Source of the DNA: Coprothermobacteraceae bacterium
Lineage (GTDB): Bacteria > Coprothermobacterota > Coprothermobacteria > Coprothermobacterales > Coprothermobacteraceae
DNA: 64,000 bases
Assembly: GCA_013178255.1 (NCBI GenBank)
Contig: JABLWY010000001.1
Span: 614,503-678,502 of the forward strand
Direction: 5' to 3'
The translations under genes and the position numbers were made by a program. Under the pieces are notes generated by a model. The model did not search any database. It was not told where the DNA came from and worked only from the letters and a program-made list of their open reading frames with translations. Numbering within the stretch: position 1 is the first letter of the stretch; the number at the start of each line of letters is the position of its first letter. Shown here one piece after another: positions 43,622 to 52,850 of this stretch.

Positions 43622-44025
43622 GTAAGGCCTGTTCTTCAGAGGAAACCATAGAAGCTGGCAGGAGGTTTGCCTCGGAACTCCGCAAGGGCGATTTGGTGCT
43701 TCTGATGGGCGTTTTGGGGGCCGGGAAGACCACTTTTGTTCGAGGCGTAGCAAGTGTTTTGGCTCCCAACGCTCACGTCTCGTCCCCGTCCTTCACCTTG
43801 ATGAAGATCTACAGGGGTACAGACTTAGTTATGTACCACATCGATTTTTACCGCTTGCGTAGTGTACAGGAGTTGTGGGATATTAGGATTGAAGAGTTTC
43901 TCGAAGATGGTGTCGTACTCGTAGAGTGGCCGGGGCGTTTTCCGTCTCTTGCCAAGCTACCTCATTGGTCAGTGATACTGCGAGTCTCGGGAGATTGCCG
44001 ATGGATAGATATAAGACGCTCTTGA
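43618..44025 (+). CDS. tsaE: tRNA threonylcarbamoyladenosine biosynthesis ATPase TsaE
   Basis: A 135-residue P-loop ATPase needed for t6A37 on ANN-decoding tRNAs. Walker A is GVLGAGKTTFVRG; SSPSFTLMKIYRG, MYHIDFYRL and VLVEWPGRF complete the family pattern. TTG start overlapping the rtcB stop. First of four genes of the t6A set. Confidence 0.94.
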   Translation: MSKACSSEETIEAGRRFASELRKGDLVLLMGVLGAGKTTFVRGVASVLAPNAHVSSPSFTLMKIYRGTDLVMYHIDFYRLRSVQELWDIRIEEFLEDGVVLVEWPGRFPSLAKLPHWSVILRVSGDCRWIDIRRS

Positions 44026-44540
44026 TCGTGCAGACAGCGGTTCCTAGGGAATTTGCGGGATTCAAACACGGCGATGACTATGAATGGTGGGTTTCAGAAA
44101 AGAAGACATTGGAGTTCCTATGCGAGTTGCCTTTGCCTAGCATGCTTGACGCTGTAGCAGTTACAGTGGGTCCAGGCCGCTTCACGTCTACTAGGGTGGG
44201 AGTGGGTTACGTGTTGGGGCTTGCTTTCAGCAGGAAACTGCCCGTCTTTCCCATCAACGTCTTTGACGTTATAGACCAGGGGCAAGAGGGATGGTATCTC
44301 ATAATGTCACGCAAAGGCGAGTACTATGCTAGCTTCAGGCGCGAAGGCCGAGAGTTGGCCAGGAAGGTGTTGTCAGACGTCCCCGATGACACCGTCAGGG
44401 TTGTGGACAACGACCACCCGCTTGAGGTTACAGAACTAGAAGGCTTCATTAAGAGAGCAGAGGTGCCTCTTCGCTCTTGGCGAGAGCTCGAAGTTCTTTA
44501 CATGAAGGAAGTCGCCGAGGAGTACAAACTATGGACGTAA
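44001..44540 (+). CDS. tsaB: TsaB, partner of the t6A transferase
   Basis: A 179-residue ASKHA-fold protein that dimerises with TsaD. AVAVTVGPGRFTSTRVGVGYVLGLAF is the family core. The N-terminal ILAIDTS-type phosphate loop is altered to LLIVQTA, as expected for a non-catalytic subunit but more diverged than usual. ATG 44001 follows GGGAG; the longer upstream start would run antiparallel to tsaE's coding needs and lacks a site. It overlaps tsaE by 25 nt. Confidence 0.9.
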   Translation: MDRYKTLLIVQTAVPREFAGFKHGDDYEWWVSEKKTLEFLCELPLPSMLDAVAVTVGPGRFTSTRVGVGYVLGLAFSRKLPVFPINVFDVIDQGQEGWYLIMSRKGEYYASFRREGRELARKVLSDVPDDTVRVVDNDHPLEVTELEGFIKRAEVPLRSWRELEVLYMKEVAEEYKLWT

Positions 44541-44986
44541 GCATAAGAGAAGCTAACCTAGAGGATCTCGACGGCATATACCAAGTGGACTTACTGTCCT
44601 TTCCGCAGCCTATGAGCAAGGCAAGCATAGATAGGGATCTCAGAGACACTCGCTTAGCTCGCTACTACGTAGCTTGTCTTGAGGAAACAGTTATTGGCTA
44701 TATAGGGCTTTGGTGCATATTTCCCGAGGCTCACATTATCTCCATAGCGGTAGCCCCTCAATATAGGCGTATGGGCGTAGGCAGATCACTTATGAAGAGA
44801 GCTCTTACTGACCTTACGAAGGGGCGTTATGAACATGTCTTCCTTGAAGTGCGCGTAGACAATGAACCGGCGCAACGCATGTACGAGAAGTTTGGTTTTA
44901 CCAAGGTCTCAATTAGGCGCGGTTACTATCAGGATGGCACTGACGCCATTGTCATGGTAAAGGACTTGTTGAAAGATGCTGAGTGA
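44531..44986 (+). CDS. rimI: Ribosomal-protein-alanine N-acetyltransferase RimI-like
   Basis: A 151-residue GNAT acetyltransferase with the acetyl-CoA site AVAPQYRRMGVGRSLM and the C-terminal NEPAQRMYEKFGFTKVSIRRGYY. RimI acetylates the N-terminus of S18 in E. coli and usually sits in this cluster. ATG 44531 follows GAGGAG. It overlaps tsaB (10 nt) and tsaD (11 nt). Confidence 0.9.
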   Translation: MDVSIREANLEDLDGIYQVDLLSFPQPMSKASIDRDLRDTRLARYYVACLEETVIGYIGLWCIFPEAHIISIAVAPQYRRMGVGRSLMKRALTDLTKGRYEHVFLEVRVDNEPAQRMYEKFGFTKVSIRRGYYQDGTDAIVMVKDLLKDAE

Positions 44987-45941
44987 CGAGCTGACACTGC
45001 TTGGTATTGAAACCAGCTGTGACGAAACAGCTGTGGCTGTGGTCAGTAATGGGGAAGTCGTGTACAGCAAGACAATAAGTCAGGTAGACCTGCATGCGGC
45101 TTTTGGCGGTGTGCTTCCTGAGGCTGCAGCTCGTCGACACTTGGAAGTGCTGCCCTACTTGTTGGAGGGCGTTGAGGAGCCCGATTTGGTGGCATTCACT
45201 GCCGGACCAGGTTTGTTACCTGCGTTACTTGCTGGTGCGAGCGTTGCTACTGGGTTGGCCAAAGGTTGGAACGTTCCTCTGCTTGGTGTTAACCACGTAG
45301 TAGCACATTTGGCGGCGGTCACGCTCGAACAAAGGCTTTCGGAACCCGTTTTGGGACTAGTGGTATCAGGAGGCCACAGTTCGTTCTACCTGATTGAGGA
45401 CTGGCGGCAGCCGGCGCTTATAGGGTGGACCTATGACGACGCCGCAGGGGAAGCACTCGACAAAGTAGGTAGGGCGTTGGGCTTGAGTTACCCAGCAGGT
45501 CCCGTCATGGACCAATTGGCTTGGCGCGTTCATGAGCGAATTCCCCTGCCACTGCCTTTGAAGAGCGAGGACAGTTTCAACTTCTCTTTCTCCGGCTTAA
45601 AGACCGCTGTTTTGAGGCTAATAAATAAAGCTCCTCGCGAGGTCTTAGCAGCATCAATGATGGAAGCGGTCGCTGACCACATTTTGGAGAGGAGCAGAAG
45701 GGTCTTGAAGGCGTACCCCTATAAGCTCATTGTTGGAGGGGGCGTAAGCGCCTCGAGCTACCTTAGGCACAGATTGTCGCAAGAGTTCGGTGACCGGGTT
45801 CTATTCCCGTCGGTCGGCCTGAGCACTGACAATGCGATCATGATAGCTTGGTATGCCAAGATGCTGATTGATCGAGGAGTTCGACCTAGTTTTTGCGTTA
45901 CGCCCGATCCAGATATGGAAACTGGCTACGCCTGTGAATAA
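44976..45941 (+). CDS. tsaD: tRNA N6-threonylcarbamoyladenosine transferase TsaD
   Basis: A 321-residue catalytic subunit. GIETSCDETAVAVV, VAFTAGPGLLPALLAG, GVNHVVAHLAA (metal-binding His pair), LVVSGGHSSFYL, DDAAGEALDKVGRALGL, FSFSGLKTAV and VGGGVSASSYLR are all present. Last gene of the t6A set; groES follows after a promoter. Confidence 0.96.
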   Translation: MLSDELTLLGIETSCDETAVAVVSNGEVVYSKTISQVDLHAAFGGVLPEAAARRHLEVLPYLLEGVEEPDLVAFTAGPGLLPALLAGASVATGLAKGWNVPLLGVNHVVAHLAAVTLEQRLSEPVLGLVVSGGHSSFYLIEDWRQPALIGWTYDDAAGEALDKVGRALGLSYPAGPVMDQLAWRVHERIPLPLPLKSEDSFNFSFSGLKTAVLRLINKAPREVLAASMMEAVADHILERSRRVLKAYPYKLIVGGGVSASSYLRHRLSQEFGDRVLFPSVGLSTDNAIMIAWYAKMLIDRGVRPSFCVTPDPDMETGYACE

Positions 45942-45955
45942 CCCATTACCTTGAA

Positions 45956-45964
45956 TGGTATACT
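45956..45964 (+). promoter_or_regulatory. Extended -10 promoter of groES-groEL
   Basis: TGG-TATACT at 45956-45964, just after the tsaD stop. No clear -35 box. The predicted start at about 45971 falls at the left edge of the CIRCE-like repeat. Confidence 0.55.
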
Positions 45965-45968
45965 TCTA

Positions 45969-45995
45969 TTAGCAAGTTCTTAAACAATCTGCTAA
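45969..45995 (+). promoter_or_regulatory. CIRCE-like operator (HrcA site) of groES-groEL
   Basis: TTAGCAAGT, a 9-nt spacer and ATCTGCTAA. The layout is 9-9-9 like the CIRCE consensus (TTAGCACTC-N9-GAGTGCTAA), with the outer six bases of each arm perfectly inverted and the inner three mismatched. It lies directly between promoter and ribosome site, the usual place. HrcA itself is not in the window. Confidence 0.65.
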
Positions 45996-46007
45996 GGAGG
46001 TGTCCTC

Positions 46008-46304
46008 ATGGAGATCAGACCACTTGGAGACAGGGTTTTGTTGAAGCCAATGGATCTAGAGCAAAAGACAAAGTCTGGAATCGTGATTCCAGACACTGCG
46101 AAGGAGAAACCTCAGAAGGGCAAGGTACTGGCTGTTGGTGATGGCAGGGTACTCGACAACGGGCAAAAACTGCCCTTGGAAGTCAGGCCCGGTGACATCG
46201 TTATCTTCTCTAAGTATGCTGGTACAGAGATAAAGGTGGAAGGCGAAGATTACTTGATCGTTTCGGAACGTGACATTTTGGCCATAGTGGGTCACGAAGA
46301 GTAA
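46008..46304 (+). CDS. groS: Co-chaperonin GroES
   Basis: A 98-residue Hsp10. It starts [27 protein letters not shown], contains the mobile loop and ends [20 protein letters not shown] overlaps the right CIRCE arm, 8 nt before the ATG. Upstream of groEL as usual. Confidence 0.97.
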   Translation: MEIRPLGDRVLLKPMDLEQKTKSGIVIPDTAKEKPQKGKVLAVGDGRVLDNGQKLPLEVRPGDIVIFSKYAGTEIKVEGEDYLIVSERDILAIVGHEE

Positions 46305-46317
46305 GGAGGTGTAAACG

Positions 46318-47934
46318 ATGGCAGCAAAGATGTTGTCCTTTGATGTAGAAGCTCGCAATCAGCTTCTAAAGGGAATAGAGAAGCTCTCCAAGGCTGTGAA
46401 GGCCACCCTTGGTCCTAAAGGACGTTACGTTGTCCTTGAAAGGAAGTTTGGCTCTCCTCTCATTACCAACGACGGTGTCACTATCGCAAAGGAGATTGAT
46501 CTTGACAACCCCTTTGAACACCTAGGCGCTCAATTAGCTCGAGAAGTGGCATCCAAGACCAATGACATTGCAGGTGACGGAACCACGACGGCTACGGTGT
46601 TAGCTGAAGCCATCGTCAAAGAGGGCATGAAGAACGTAACAGCTGGTGCTAACCCGATTGCCCTCAGAAGGGGTATCGAAAAAGCTGTTGAAGCTGTGGT
46701 CGAGGAGATAAAGAGACTGTCGAGGCCTGTGAGTGGCAAGAAGGAAGCTGCCGAGGTAGCTACCATATCCGCAAAAGATTCTGAAATCGGCAGCATCATA
46801 GCCGAAGCTATGGACAAGGTTGGCAAGGACGGAGTGGTAACCGTAGAAGAAGGCAAGTCTCTTGGTATTGAGCTCGAGTTTGTTGAGGGCTTGCAGTTCG
46901 ATCGTGGTTACATTTCAGCATATTTCGTAACAGACCCTGAGCGGATGGAAGCAGTACTTGAAGATCCTCTCATCGTGATTACTGACAAGAAGATTAGTAA
47001 TGTTCAGGAGTTTCTACCTCTTCTCGAGAAAGTGGTGCAGTACGGCCGTACCTTCCTTCTGATCGCTGAGGATGTGGAAGGAGAAGCTTTGGCCACGTTG
47101 GTAGTTAACAGGCTGCGTGGCACATTTAACTGCGTTGCGGTCAAGGCTCCAGGATTTGGCGATAGAAGAAAGGAAATGCTGCGTGACATAGCTATTGTGA
47201 CGGGTGGTCAAGTTATCAGTGAAGAGTTGGGTATCAAGTTCGATAGCGTGACACCTGACATGTTCGGGCGCGCGAGAAGCGTTAAAGTGACCAAGGACAA
47301 CACCACCATCGTGGGTGGCAAGGGCAATCCTGATGAGATCCAGAAGAGGATCGCTCAAATCAGGAAGCAGCTAGAGACCACCGAATCTGAGTATGAAAAG
47401 GAGAAGCTTCAGGAGCGTTTGGCTAAGCTGGCCGGTGGCGTTGCTGTAATTAAGGTAGGTGCAGCTACCGAGACAGAAATGAAAGAGAAGAAACACAGAG
47501 TTGAAGACGCCGTGTCCGCAACGAAGGCTGCTATGGAAGAAGGCATCGTTGCAGGTGGCGGTGTGACTTTGATTAAAGCTGCTGCAGCAGTAGATAAGCT
47601 CCCACTCGAGAACGACGAGCGCATTGGCGCTGAGATCGTCAAGAAGGCTTTGGTAGAGCCAGCTAAGATAATTGCCGAGAACGCCGGTTACGCTGGCGAG
47701 GTGGTAGTAGAGGAGCTTCGTAAGCGCGAGTATCCCATAGGTTTTGACGCAGTTACCGGAATTTACACTGACATGTTCGAGGCAGGAATTATCGACCCGG
47801 CAAAAGTAACGAGGTCGGCCTTGCAGAACGCGGCTTCCATTGCAGCGATGGTTCTCACCACTGAGGTCTTGGTGGTGGAGAAGCCTGAGAAGAAAGAAAC
47901 CAATATGCCTTCGACACCTCCCGAGGAGTTCTAA
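46318..47934 (+). CDS. groL: Chaperonin GroEL
   Basis: A 538-residue Hsp60. Apical, intermediate and equatorial regions are normal: [39 protein letters not shown] and [13 protein letters not shown]. The C-terminus is unusual: instead of a GGM-repeat tail it ends [27 protein letters not shown] precedes the ATG. A terminator follows 20 nt after the stop. Confidence 0.97.
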   Translation: MAAKMLSFDVEARNQLLKGIEKLSKAVKATLGPKGRYVVLERKFGSPLITNDGVTIAKEIDLDNPFEHLGAQLAREVASKTNDIAGDGTTTATVLAEAIVKEGMKNVTAGANPIALRRGIEKAVEAVVEEIKRLSRPVSGKKEAAEVATISAKDSEIGSIIAEAMDKVGKDGVVTVEEGKSLGIELEFVEGLQFDRGYISAYFVTDPERMEAVLEDPLIVITDKKISNVQEFLPLLEKVVQYGRTFLLIAEDVEGEALATLVVNRLRGTFNCVAVKAPGFGDRRKEMLRDIAIVTGGQVISEELGIKFDSVTPDMFGRARSVKVTKDNTTIVGGKGNPDEIQKRIAQIRKQLETTESEYEKEKLQERLAKLAGGVAVIKVGAATETEMKEKKHRVEDAVSATKAAMEEGIVAGGGVTLIKAAAAVDKLPLENDERIGAEIVKKALVEPAKIIAENAGYAGEVVVEELRKREYPIGFDAVTGIYTDMFEAGIIDPAKVTRSALQNAASIAAMVLTTEVLVVEKPEKKETNMPSTPPEEF

Positions 47935-47954
47935 CGGACACATAAGGACCTCAG

Positions 47955-47981
47955 GGGGCGCCAATACTGGCGCCCCTTTTT
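47955..47981 (+). terminator. Intrinsic terminator after groEL
   Basis: GGGGCGCCA (47955-47963), loop ATAC, TGGCGCCCC (47968-47976), then TTTTT. A 9-bp perfect stem. Confidence 0.93.
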
Positions 47982-47997
47982 GCTGCCTCGCTGGGTG

Positions 47998-48003
47998 TAT
48001 AAT
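47998..48003 (+). promoter_or_regulatory. Putative -10 box of the opp operon
   Basis: TATAAT 17 nt after the groEL terminator and 39 nt before the first transporter ATG. The -35 region overlaps the terminator T run and is poor. Confidence 0.5.
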
Positions 48004-48042
48004 TTAAGCAAACTAATCCCCTAGGGAAGGGAGTGTAAGCGA

Positions 48043-49005
48043 ATGAACTATCTTATCAAGAGGGTTCTACAACTGATTCCGACCTTTTTGGTGGCAACCC
48101 TCATCGCATTCATCCTGTTCAGCCTAGTCGGAGACCCTTTTGAAGGTTTAAGGCAAGACCCACGACTAGCCTCCCAGGTTGAACGCTTGAGGAGGATCTA
48201 CGGGTATGACAAGGACCCCATAACGCGCTATTTCCTTTGGATCAAGAATTTCCTGCAGGGCGAGTGGGGTTATTCCATCATGGCCAAGAGAGCTGTTTTT
48301 CAGGTGGTGATGGAACGGCTACCTGTTTCGCTCTCCATTGGTATCGTGAACACGGTCCTCGCAACACTTTTTGGCATCTTGCTGGGCATCTACTCTGCCA
48401 TCCACCTTTACTCTGCGGCTGACTATGCAGCAACAGCCCTGGTGTTCTTCGGCATGTCCATGCCTTCGTTCTTCTTCGGTGTTATGGCCTTGTTCTTCTT
48501 TGTGGTAACGATACCACTATTCAACGTTGGTCTAATGACGCCTGGTTTTCACCCTGACATAGCAAACCTCTTCGACAAGACCATTGAATACGGTCGCCAC
48601 TTAGCTCTGCCGATTTTCATACTGACCCTGCTTGGCATGGGTGGTTTTGTCCGTTACTCAAGGTCGGCTATGTTGGAAGTCCTGCACATGGACTACATAA
48701 GAACGGCTAGAGCAAAAGGATTGCCTGAGAGCGTGGTGATCAGGAAGCACGCGCTCAGAAACGCTCTCATACCCATTGTTACGTTGCTTGCCTTGTCTTT
48801 GCCTGCTATCATTGGTGCAGCCCCTATCACCGAAACCATATTCAGTATCAATGGGCTAGGTAAGCTTTACATAGACGCCCTGGGCGCCAACGACATCATG
48901 GTGCTTATGGCAGACCTCACTTTGACGATCTCTCTGGTCATTATCGGCAATCTGCTTGCAGATATCTTGTATGCCGTTGTGGACCCAAGAGTGACTCTGG
49001 AGTAG
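48043..49005 (+). CDS. Peptide ABC transporter permease, DppB/OppB type
   Basis: A 320-residue membrane permease with six predicted helices. The N-terminal YLIKRVLQLIPTFLVATLIAF and the EAA loop (RTARAKGLPESVVIRKHALRNALIP) are characteristic and contact the ATPases. It ends DILYAVVDPRVTLE. GGGAAGGGAG provides the ribosome site. First gene of a four-gene transporter operon lacking a binding protein. Confidence 0.93.
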   Translation: MNYLIKRVLQLIPTFLVATLIAFILFSLVGDPFEGLRQDPRLASQVERLRRIYGYDKDPITRYFLWIKNFLQGEWGYSIMAKRAVFQVVMERLPVSLSIGIVNTVLATLFGILLGIYSAIHLYSAADYAATALVFFGMSMPSFFFGVMALFFFVVTIPLFNVGLMTPGFHPDIANLFDKTIEYGRHLALPIFILTLLGMGGFVRYSRSAMLEVLHMDYIRTARAKGLPESVVIRKHALRNALIPIVTLLALSLPAIIGAAPITETIFSINGLGKLYIDALGANDIMVLMADLTLTISLVIIGNLLADILYAVVDPRVTLE

Positions 49006-49017
49006 GAGGGTTTAGTT

Positions 49018-50280
49018 ATGGCAGATACCGAGAAGAAAGACCAAGTTATGACTAAAGACTACGAGGTGGCGGAAAAGAGTTTCTCTTTCTGGGGCGCCGT
49101 TTGGCGAAGGTTCAGGAGACACAAACTCGCCATGTTCGGTCTTTGGGTGCTCGTGATAGTGTTCCTATTCTCGTTTGTTGGGCCGGTATTCTACACAAAA
49201 GATGTTGGCGCCAACATATTTGAGGAAGATGTGGCTATTTACTATGAATACAAGATAGAGAAGGCCATAGCTAAAGATCCTGCCCTAAAAGACTATTTGG
49301 GTGTATCATGGGAAGACTTCAAGGCGAAGGTTGAGACAGCAAAGGCCTTGAAGCAGAGGGCAGAAGCGGGAGACTTCGAAGCCCTAACGCAGCTTTCGAT
49401 GGAGCGCAGCGACATAGTGTCTCTGAGCGTTCAGATACTAAGCATGATGTCTAGCTACACGGATGCCAGTGGTAACCAACCTTACGCTAACTACATGGAC
49501 ATGATGAAGTACATTCAACCGCCAGGTTTACCTGTGGGCGCTCCTGGGTATCCTCTTGGTACGGATGACCAGGGACGCGACTTGTTGGCCCGACTCATGT
49601 TCGGTGGTAAAGTGTCCTTCACCATAGGTATAGTCTCCGCACTAGTAGCAATGTTGCTGGGAACTACAGTAGGGCTTGTTGCTGGCTACGCTGGTGGTCT
49701 TACGGACGCTTTACTGATGAGATTCGTTGACATCATGTTGTCTATACCTACATTGCCCTTGTTGCTTGCGTTGGCACCACTGATCAGGAAATGGACTAAA
49801 ACCCTGTCGGAGCAAATGGGCTTGGGCGTTTTTGGATCCATAGTCCCGATGATAGTGGTGTTGGCAGTGTTTGGATGGATGGGACTATCCAGGCTCGTTC
49901 GTGGTCAAGTGCTTTCCTTGAAAGAGCAACAGTTTGTGGAGGCTGCGAGGGCCATTGGTGCGCCAACGGGACGGATACTGACGAAGCACCTGTTCCCCAA
50001 TACCATTGCTCCTGTGGTTGTCGCCACTTCTTTGGCGGTGGCAGGCAACATATTGACGGAGGCTAGCTTGTCATTCCTGGGTTTTGGCGTACAGCCACCG
50101 GCAACCTCATGGGGACAAATCTTGAACGTTGCTATAAACTTCATTAACAGTCCTGTACAGCTCACCAGGTATTGGAACATGATCTTCGTCCCGGGTACGC
50201 TTCTCTTCATAACCATTCTGTCTTTCAACTTCGCAGGCGACGGGCTCCGTGACGCAGTTGACCCAAGAATGAAGCTGTGA
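49018..50280 (+). CDS. Peptide ABC transporter permease, DppC/OppC type with large insertion
   Basis: A 420-residue permease, about 120 longer than usual. The N-terminal OppC_N segment (FRRHKLAMFGLWVLVIVFLFSFVGP) is followed by an external insertion of roughly 100 residues (about 65-165, mostly helical and charged). Then come GTDDQGRDLLARLMFGGKVS and five more helices with the EAA loop (EAARAIGAPTGRILTKHLFPN). It ends DGLRDAVDPRMKL. The insertion could dock the binding protein. Confidence 0.92.
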   Translation: MADTEKKDQVMTKDYEVAEKSFSFWGAVWRRFRRHKLAMFGLWVLVIVFLFSFVGPVFYTKDVGANIFEEDVAIYYEYKIEKAIAKDPALKDYLGVSWEDFKAKVETAKALKQRAEAGDFEALTQLSMERSDIVSLSVQILSMMSSYTDASGNQPYANYMDMMKYIQPPGLPVGAPGYPLGTDDQGRDLLARLMFGGKVSFTIGIVSALVAMLLGTTVGLVAGYAGGLTDALLMRFVDIMLSIPTLPLLLALAPLIRKWTKTLSEQMGLGVFGSIVPMIVVLAVFGWMGLSRLVRGQVLSLKEQQFVEAARAIGAPTGRILTKHLFPNTIAPVVVATSLAVAGNILTEASLSFLGFGVQPPATSWGQILNVAINFINSPVQLTRYWNMIFVPGTLLFITILSFNFAGDGLRDAVDPRMKL

Positions 50281-50290
50281 GGTGAATAAG

Positions 50291-51310
50291 ATGGAAAAGG
50301 ACAACATTCTCGAAATAAAGAACTTGCACGTAACCTTCTACACTGAGGACGGTATTGTACGGGCCTTACAAGGAGTGGAGTACGAAGTTAAGCACAATGA
50401 GACTCTAGGTGTAGTCGGTGAGTCCGGGTGCGGAAAGTCCGTTACCTCATTAACCATAATGAGGTTGCTGCCAAAGCCTCAGGCAAAAGTAGAGGAAGGA
50501 CAGATCCTGTTCCGTGATAAGGAGACAGGCCAAGAGATCAATCTCCTTGAGTTGCCAGAAGAAAAAATGCGCCACGTCAGAGGCAACAGGATCTCTATGA
50601 TCTTCCAGGAGCCTATGACAGCGCTTAACCCAGTCTACACCGTTGGTGACCAGATAATGGAAGCGATCTTGATACACAACCCAGAAACAACCAGACAAGA
50701 AGCTCGCAAGAAGGCTATAGAAATGCTCAAATTGGTGGGCATACCAGCGGCTGAGAAGCGTGTGGACGATTATCCACACCAAATGTCAGGCGGAATGAGG
50801 CAGAGGGTCATGATCGCTATGGCTCTCTCCACAAACCCGGACATATTGATTGCAGACGAACCAACCACCGCTTTAGACGTGACCATACAAGCGCAGATAC
50901 TAGACCTAATAAACCGCCTACAGGAACAGCTCGGCATGAGTATAATCTTGATCACGCACAACTTGGGTGTCGTCGCCCAAAATGCCGACAGAATTGCCGT
51001 CATGTACCTGGGGCGCATAGTAGAGTATGCTCCAGTAAGAGAGATCTTCCACGACCCCAAACATCCATATACACAGGGTCTGCTTCAGTCCGTGCCTAGG
51101 TTGGATCGCGGAGGCCTGAAAGAGCCTCTACCAGGCATCAGTGGTAACCTACCATCACCTTACAACCCGCCGCCAGGATGCAAATTCCATCCTAGGTGCC
51201 CTTACGTCATGGATCGTTGCCGTGAAGAGGAGCCGTCAGCTGTGGAGATAAGCCCTGGTCACACGGTGCGTTGTTGGCTGCATGTGAAGGGAGAGAAGAG
51301 CAATGAATGA
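50291..51310 (+). CDS. Oligopeptide ABC transporter ATPase, DppD/OppD type
   Basis: A 339-residue ABC ATPase. Walker [11 protein letters not shown]-loop [10 protein letters not shown], signature [15 protein letters not shown], Walker [13 protein letters not shown], and the C-terminal oligo_HPY region with cysteines ([14 protein letters not shown]) typical of an Fe-S cluster or zinc site. ATG 50291 follows GAGGTGAATAAG; ATG 50282 is possible. Overlaps the next gene by 8 nt. Confidence 0.94.
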   Translation: MEKDNILEIKNLHVTFYTEDGIVRALQGVEYEVKHNETLGVVGESGCGKSVTSLTIMRLLPKPQAKVEEGQILFRDKETGQEINLLELPEEKMRHVRGNRISMIFQEPMTALNPVYTVGDQIMEAILIHNPETTRQEARKKAIEMLKLVGIPAAEKRVDDYPHQMSGGMRQRVMIAMALSTNPDILIADEPTTALDVTIQAQILDLINRLQEQLGMSIILITHNLGVVAQNADRIAVMYLGRIVEYAPVREIFHDPKHPYTQGLLQSVPRLDRGGLKEPLPGISGNLPSPYNPPPGCKFHPRCPYVMDRCREEEPSAVEISPGHTVRCWLHVKGEKSNE

Positions 51311-52268
51311 CGTTCTGTTGGAAGTTCACGATCTAGTTAAGTGGTTCCCTATAAAGCGTGGCGTGTTTGGTAGGGTACAAGGACATGTGAAGGCCGTAGA
51401 TGGCGTCTCTTTCTCCTTGAGGCAAGGCGAGACTCTTGGCCTTGTGGGTGAATCGGGTAGCGGCAAGACAACCATAGGCAGATTGGTCCTGAAGCTAATA
51501 CCGCACACGCGTGGAAGAATAGTCTTTGAAGGCGTCGACATAACATCAATGAATTATTCTCAGTTCAGGCCGATGAAGAAGGATATGCAGATCATCTTCC
51601 AGGACCCGTACTCCTCTCTGAACCCAAGAATGACTGTGGGAGAAATAATTGCTGAACCTTTGCTGGTTCACACCAACATGACCCAAAAGGAACGAGAAAA
51701 GAGGGTCTACGAACTCTTGGAAAAGGTGACTCTGAGACCCGAGCACGCTAGAAGGTACCCCCACGAGTTTAGCGGTGGACAAAGGCAGAGAATAGGCATA
51801 GCACGAGCCTTGGCGCTGAATCCAAAATTCATCGTTGCTGACGAGCCAATCAGCGCTTTGGACGTGTCTATTCAGGCTCAGATTACTAACTTGCTCATTG
51901 ATCTTCAGAGAGACATGAACATATCTTTCCTGTTCATTGCTCACGACCTCTCGGTAGTCAAGCACATGGCTGACTCGGTGTTAGTGCTCTATTTGGGTAA
52001 GCCCATGGAGTATGGTAAGAACGAGGATGTGTTCGTACACCCACGTCACCCCTACACACAGGCGCTACTTTCTGCAGTCCCCGTACCAGATCCAGACTAT
52101 AAACGTGAACGTATCATACTTCAAGGAGAAATTCCATCACCCATTGACCCTCCCAAGGGTTGTGTGTTCCATACACGTTGCCCTTACGCCACAGACAAGT
52201 GCAAGACGGAGATTCCTCAGCTTCGCGAAGTAGCTACAGGTCATTTTGTAGCTTGCCATTACGCGTAG
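51303..52268 (+). CDS. Oligopeptide ABC transporter ATPase, DppF/OppF type
   Basis: A 321-residue partner ATPase. Walker [11 protein letters not shown]-loop [14 protein letters not shown], signature [15 protein letters not shown], Walker [13 protein letters not shown], and a C-terminal [15 protein letters not shown] cysteine cluster. It forms a heterodimer with the preceding ATPase. No OppA follows, so the binding protein must be encoded elsewhere. Confidence 0.94.
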   Translation: MNDVLLEVHDLVKWFPIKRGVFGRVQGHVKAVDGVSFSLRQGETLGLVGESGSGKTTIGRLVLKLIPHTRGRIVFEGVDITSMNYSQFRPMKKDMQIIFQDPYSSLNPRMTVGEIIAEPLLVHTNMTQKEREKRVYELLEKVTLRPEHARRYPHEFSGGQRQRIGIARALALNPKFIVADEPISALDVSIQAQITNLLIDLQRDMNISFLFIAHDLSVVKHMADSVLVLYLGKPMEYGKNEDVFVHPRHPYTQALLSAVPVPDPDYKRERIILQGEIPSPIDPPKGCVFHTRCPYATDKCKTEIPQLREVATGHFVACHYA

Positions 52269-52277
52269 GTTGAGCAG

Positions 52278-52310
52278 GGGGCGCAGTGATTTTGTGCTGC
52301 GCCCCTTATC
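52278..52310 (+). terminator. Hairpin terminator after the opp operon
   Basis: GGGGCGCAG (52278-52286), 10-nt loop and CTGCGCCCC (52297-52305), followed by TTATC and A-rich DNA. The T run is short, so the terminator is probably of moderate strength. Confidence 0.75.
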
Positions 52311-52322
52311 AAAAAAACAGAG

Positions 52323-52850
52323 ATGCAAGAGCAAATAGTCAACTTCATTGACTTATCTTCGAGATTGTGGCCAGGAGTAATGAGCGTTGGTGTCGTACTG
52401 CACAATGACTATCCCTGGTGCCGTGGTATCAGCTTTGGTCACCCCGTGTTGAGTCAAAGGCGAGCGGCCCGCTTCTTGAGGGAGAATGCTGATGGTTTCG
52501 AAGGAGTAGTGTTGGTGGGGTACGGCACTACTGCTTTGACTTTGAGCCAACTGTGCAGGGAGATTGGTAAGCCTGTGCGCCTTGTAGTTGACGCGGGTGA
52601 CCCGGTAGTCGAGCGTCCTGAATCTTTCAACAACATACTGCTGATGTACAGCGGCGTGTTCGAAGAAGGTTGGACCTTTTACAAAGAGCGTTTAACCTTT
52701 GGTATTTGGAGGCCCGAGTACTCTCAGGATGCCCTATGTATAGCCAGTAAGCTTGGAATACCTGTTGAAAGCAATACGGAAGTAATGCAAGGAAGTTGTT
52801 TCACTCAAGTCATCAATTTTCAATGGCTTTGGGGTTCAACGTCTTTGTAA
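52323..52850 (+). CDS. Unrecognised protein
   Basis: A 175-residue protein I cannot place. Residues 62-90 (VLVGYGTTALTLSQLCREIGKPVRLVVDAG) look like a Rossmann-like beta-alpha-beta unit. A few scattered cysteines and histidines, no signal peptide and no membrane segment. The ATG 52323 follows the opp terminator directly and has no clear ribosome site; ATG 52380 (preceded 2 nt earlier by AGGAG) is another option. Its 3' end overlaps convergent lipA by 31 bp. Codon use looks like the neighbours, which supports a real gene. Confidence 0.6.
   Translation: MQEQIVNFIDLSSRLWPGVMSVGVVLHNDYPWCRGISFGHPVLSQRRAARFLRENADGFEGVVLVGYGTTALTLSQLCREIGKPVRLVVDAGDPVVERPESFNNILLMYSGVFEEGWTFYKERLTFGIWRPEYSQDALCIASKLGIPVESNTEVMQGSCFTQVINFQWLWGSTSL

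Noticed and set aside
43926-44000. Upstream start for TsaB
   Set aside because: It lacks a ribosome site and adds 25 residues unlike the family. ATG 44001 follows GGGAG and begins right at the first beta strand.
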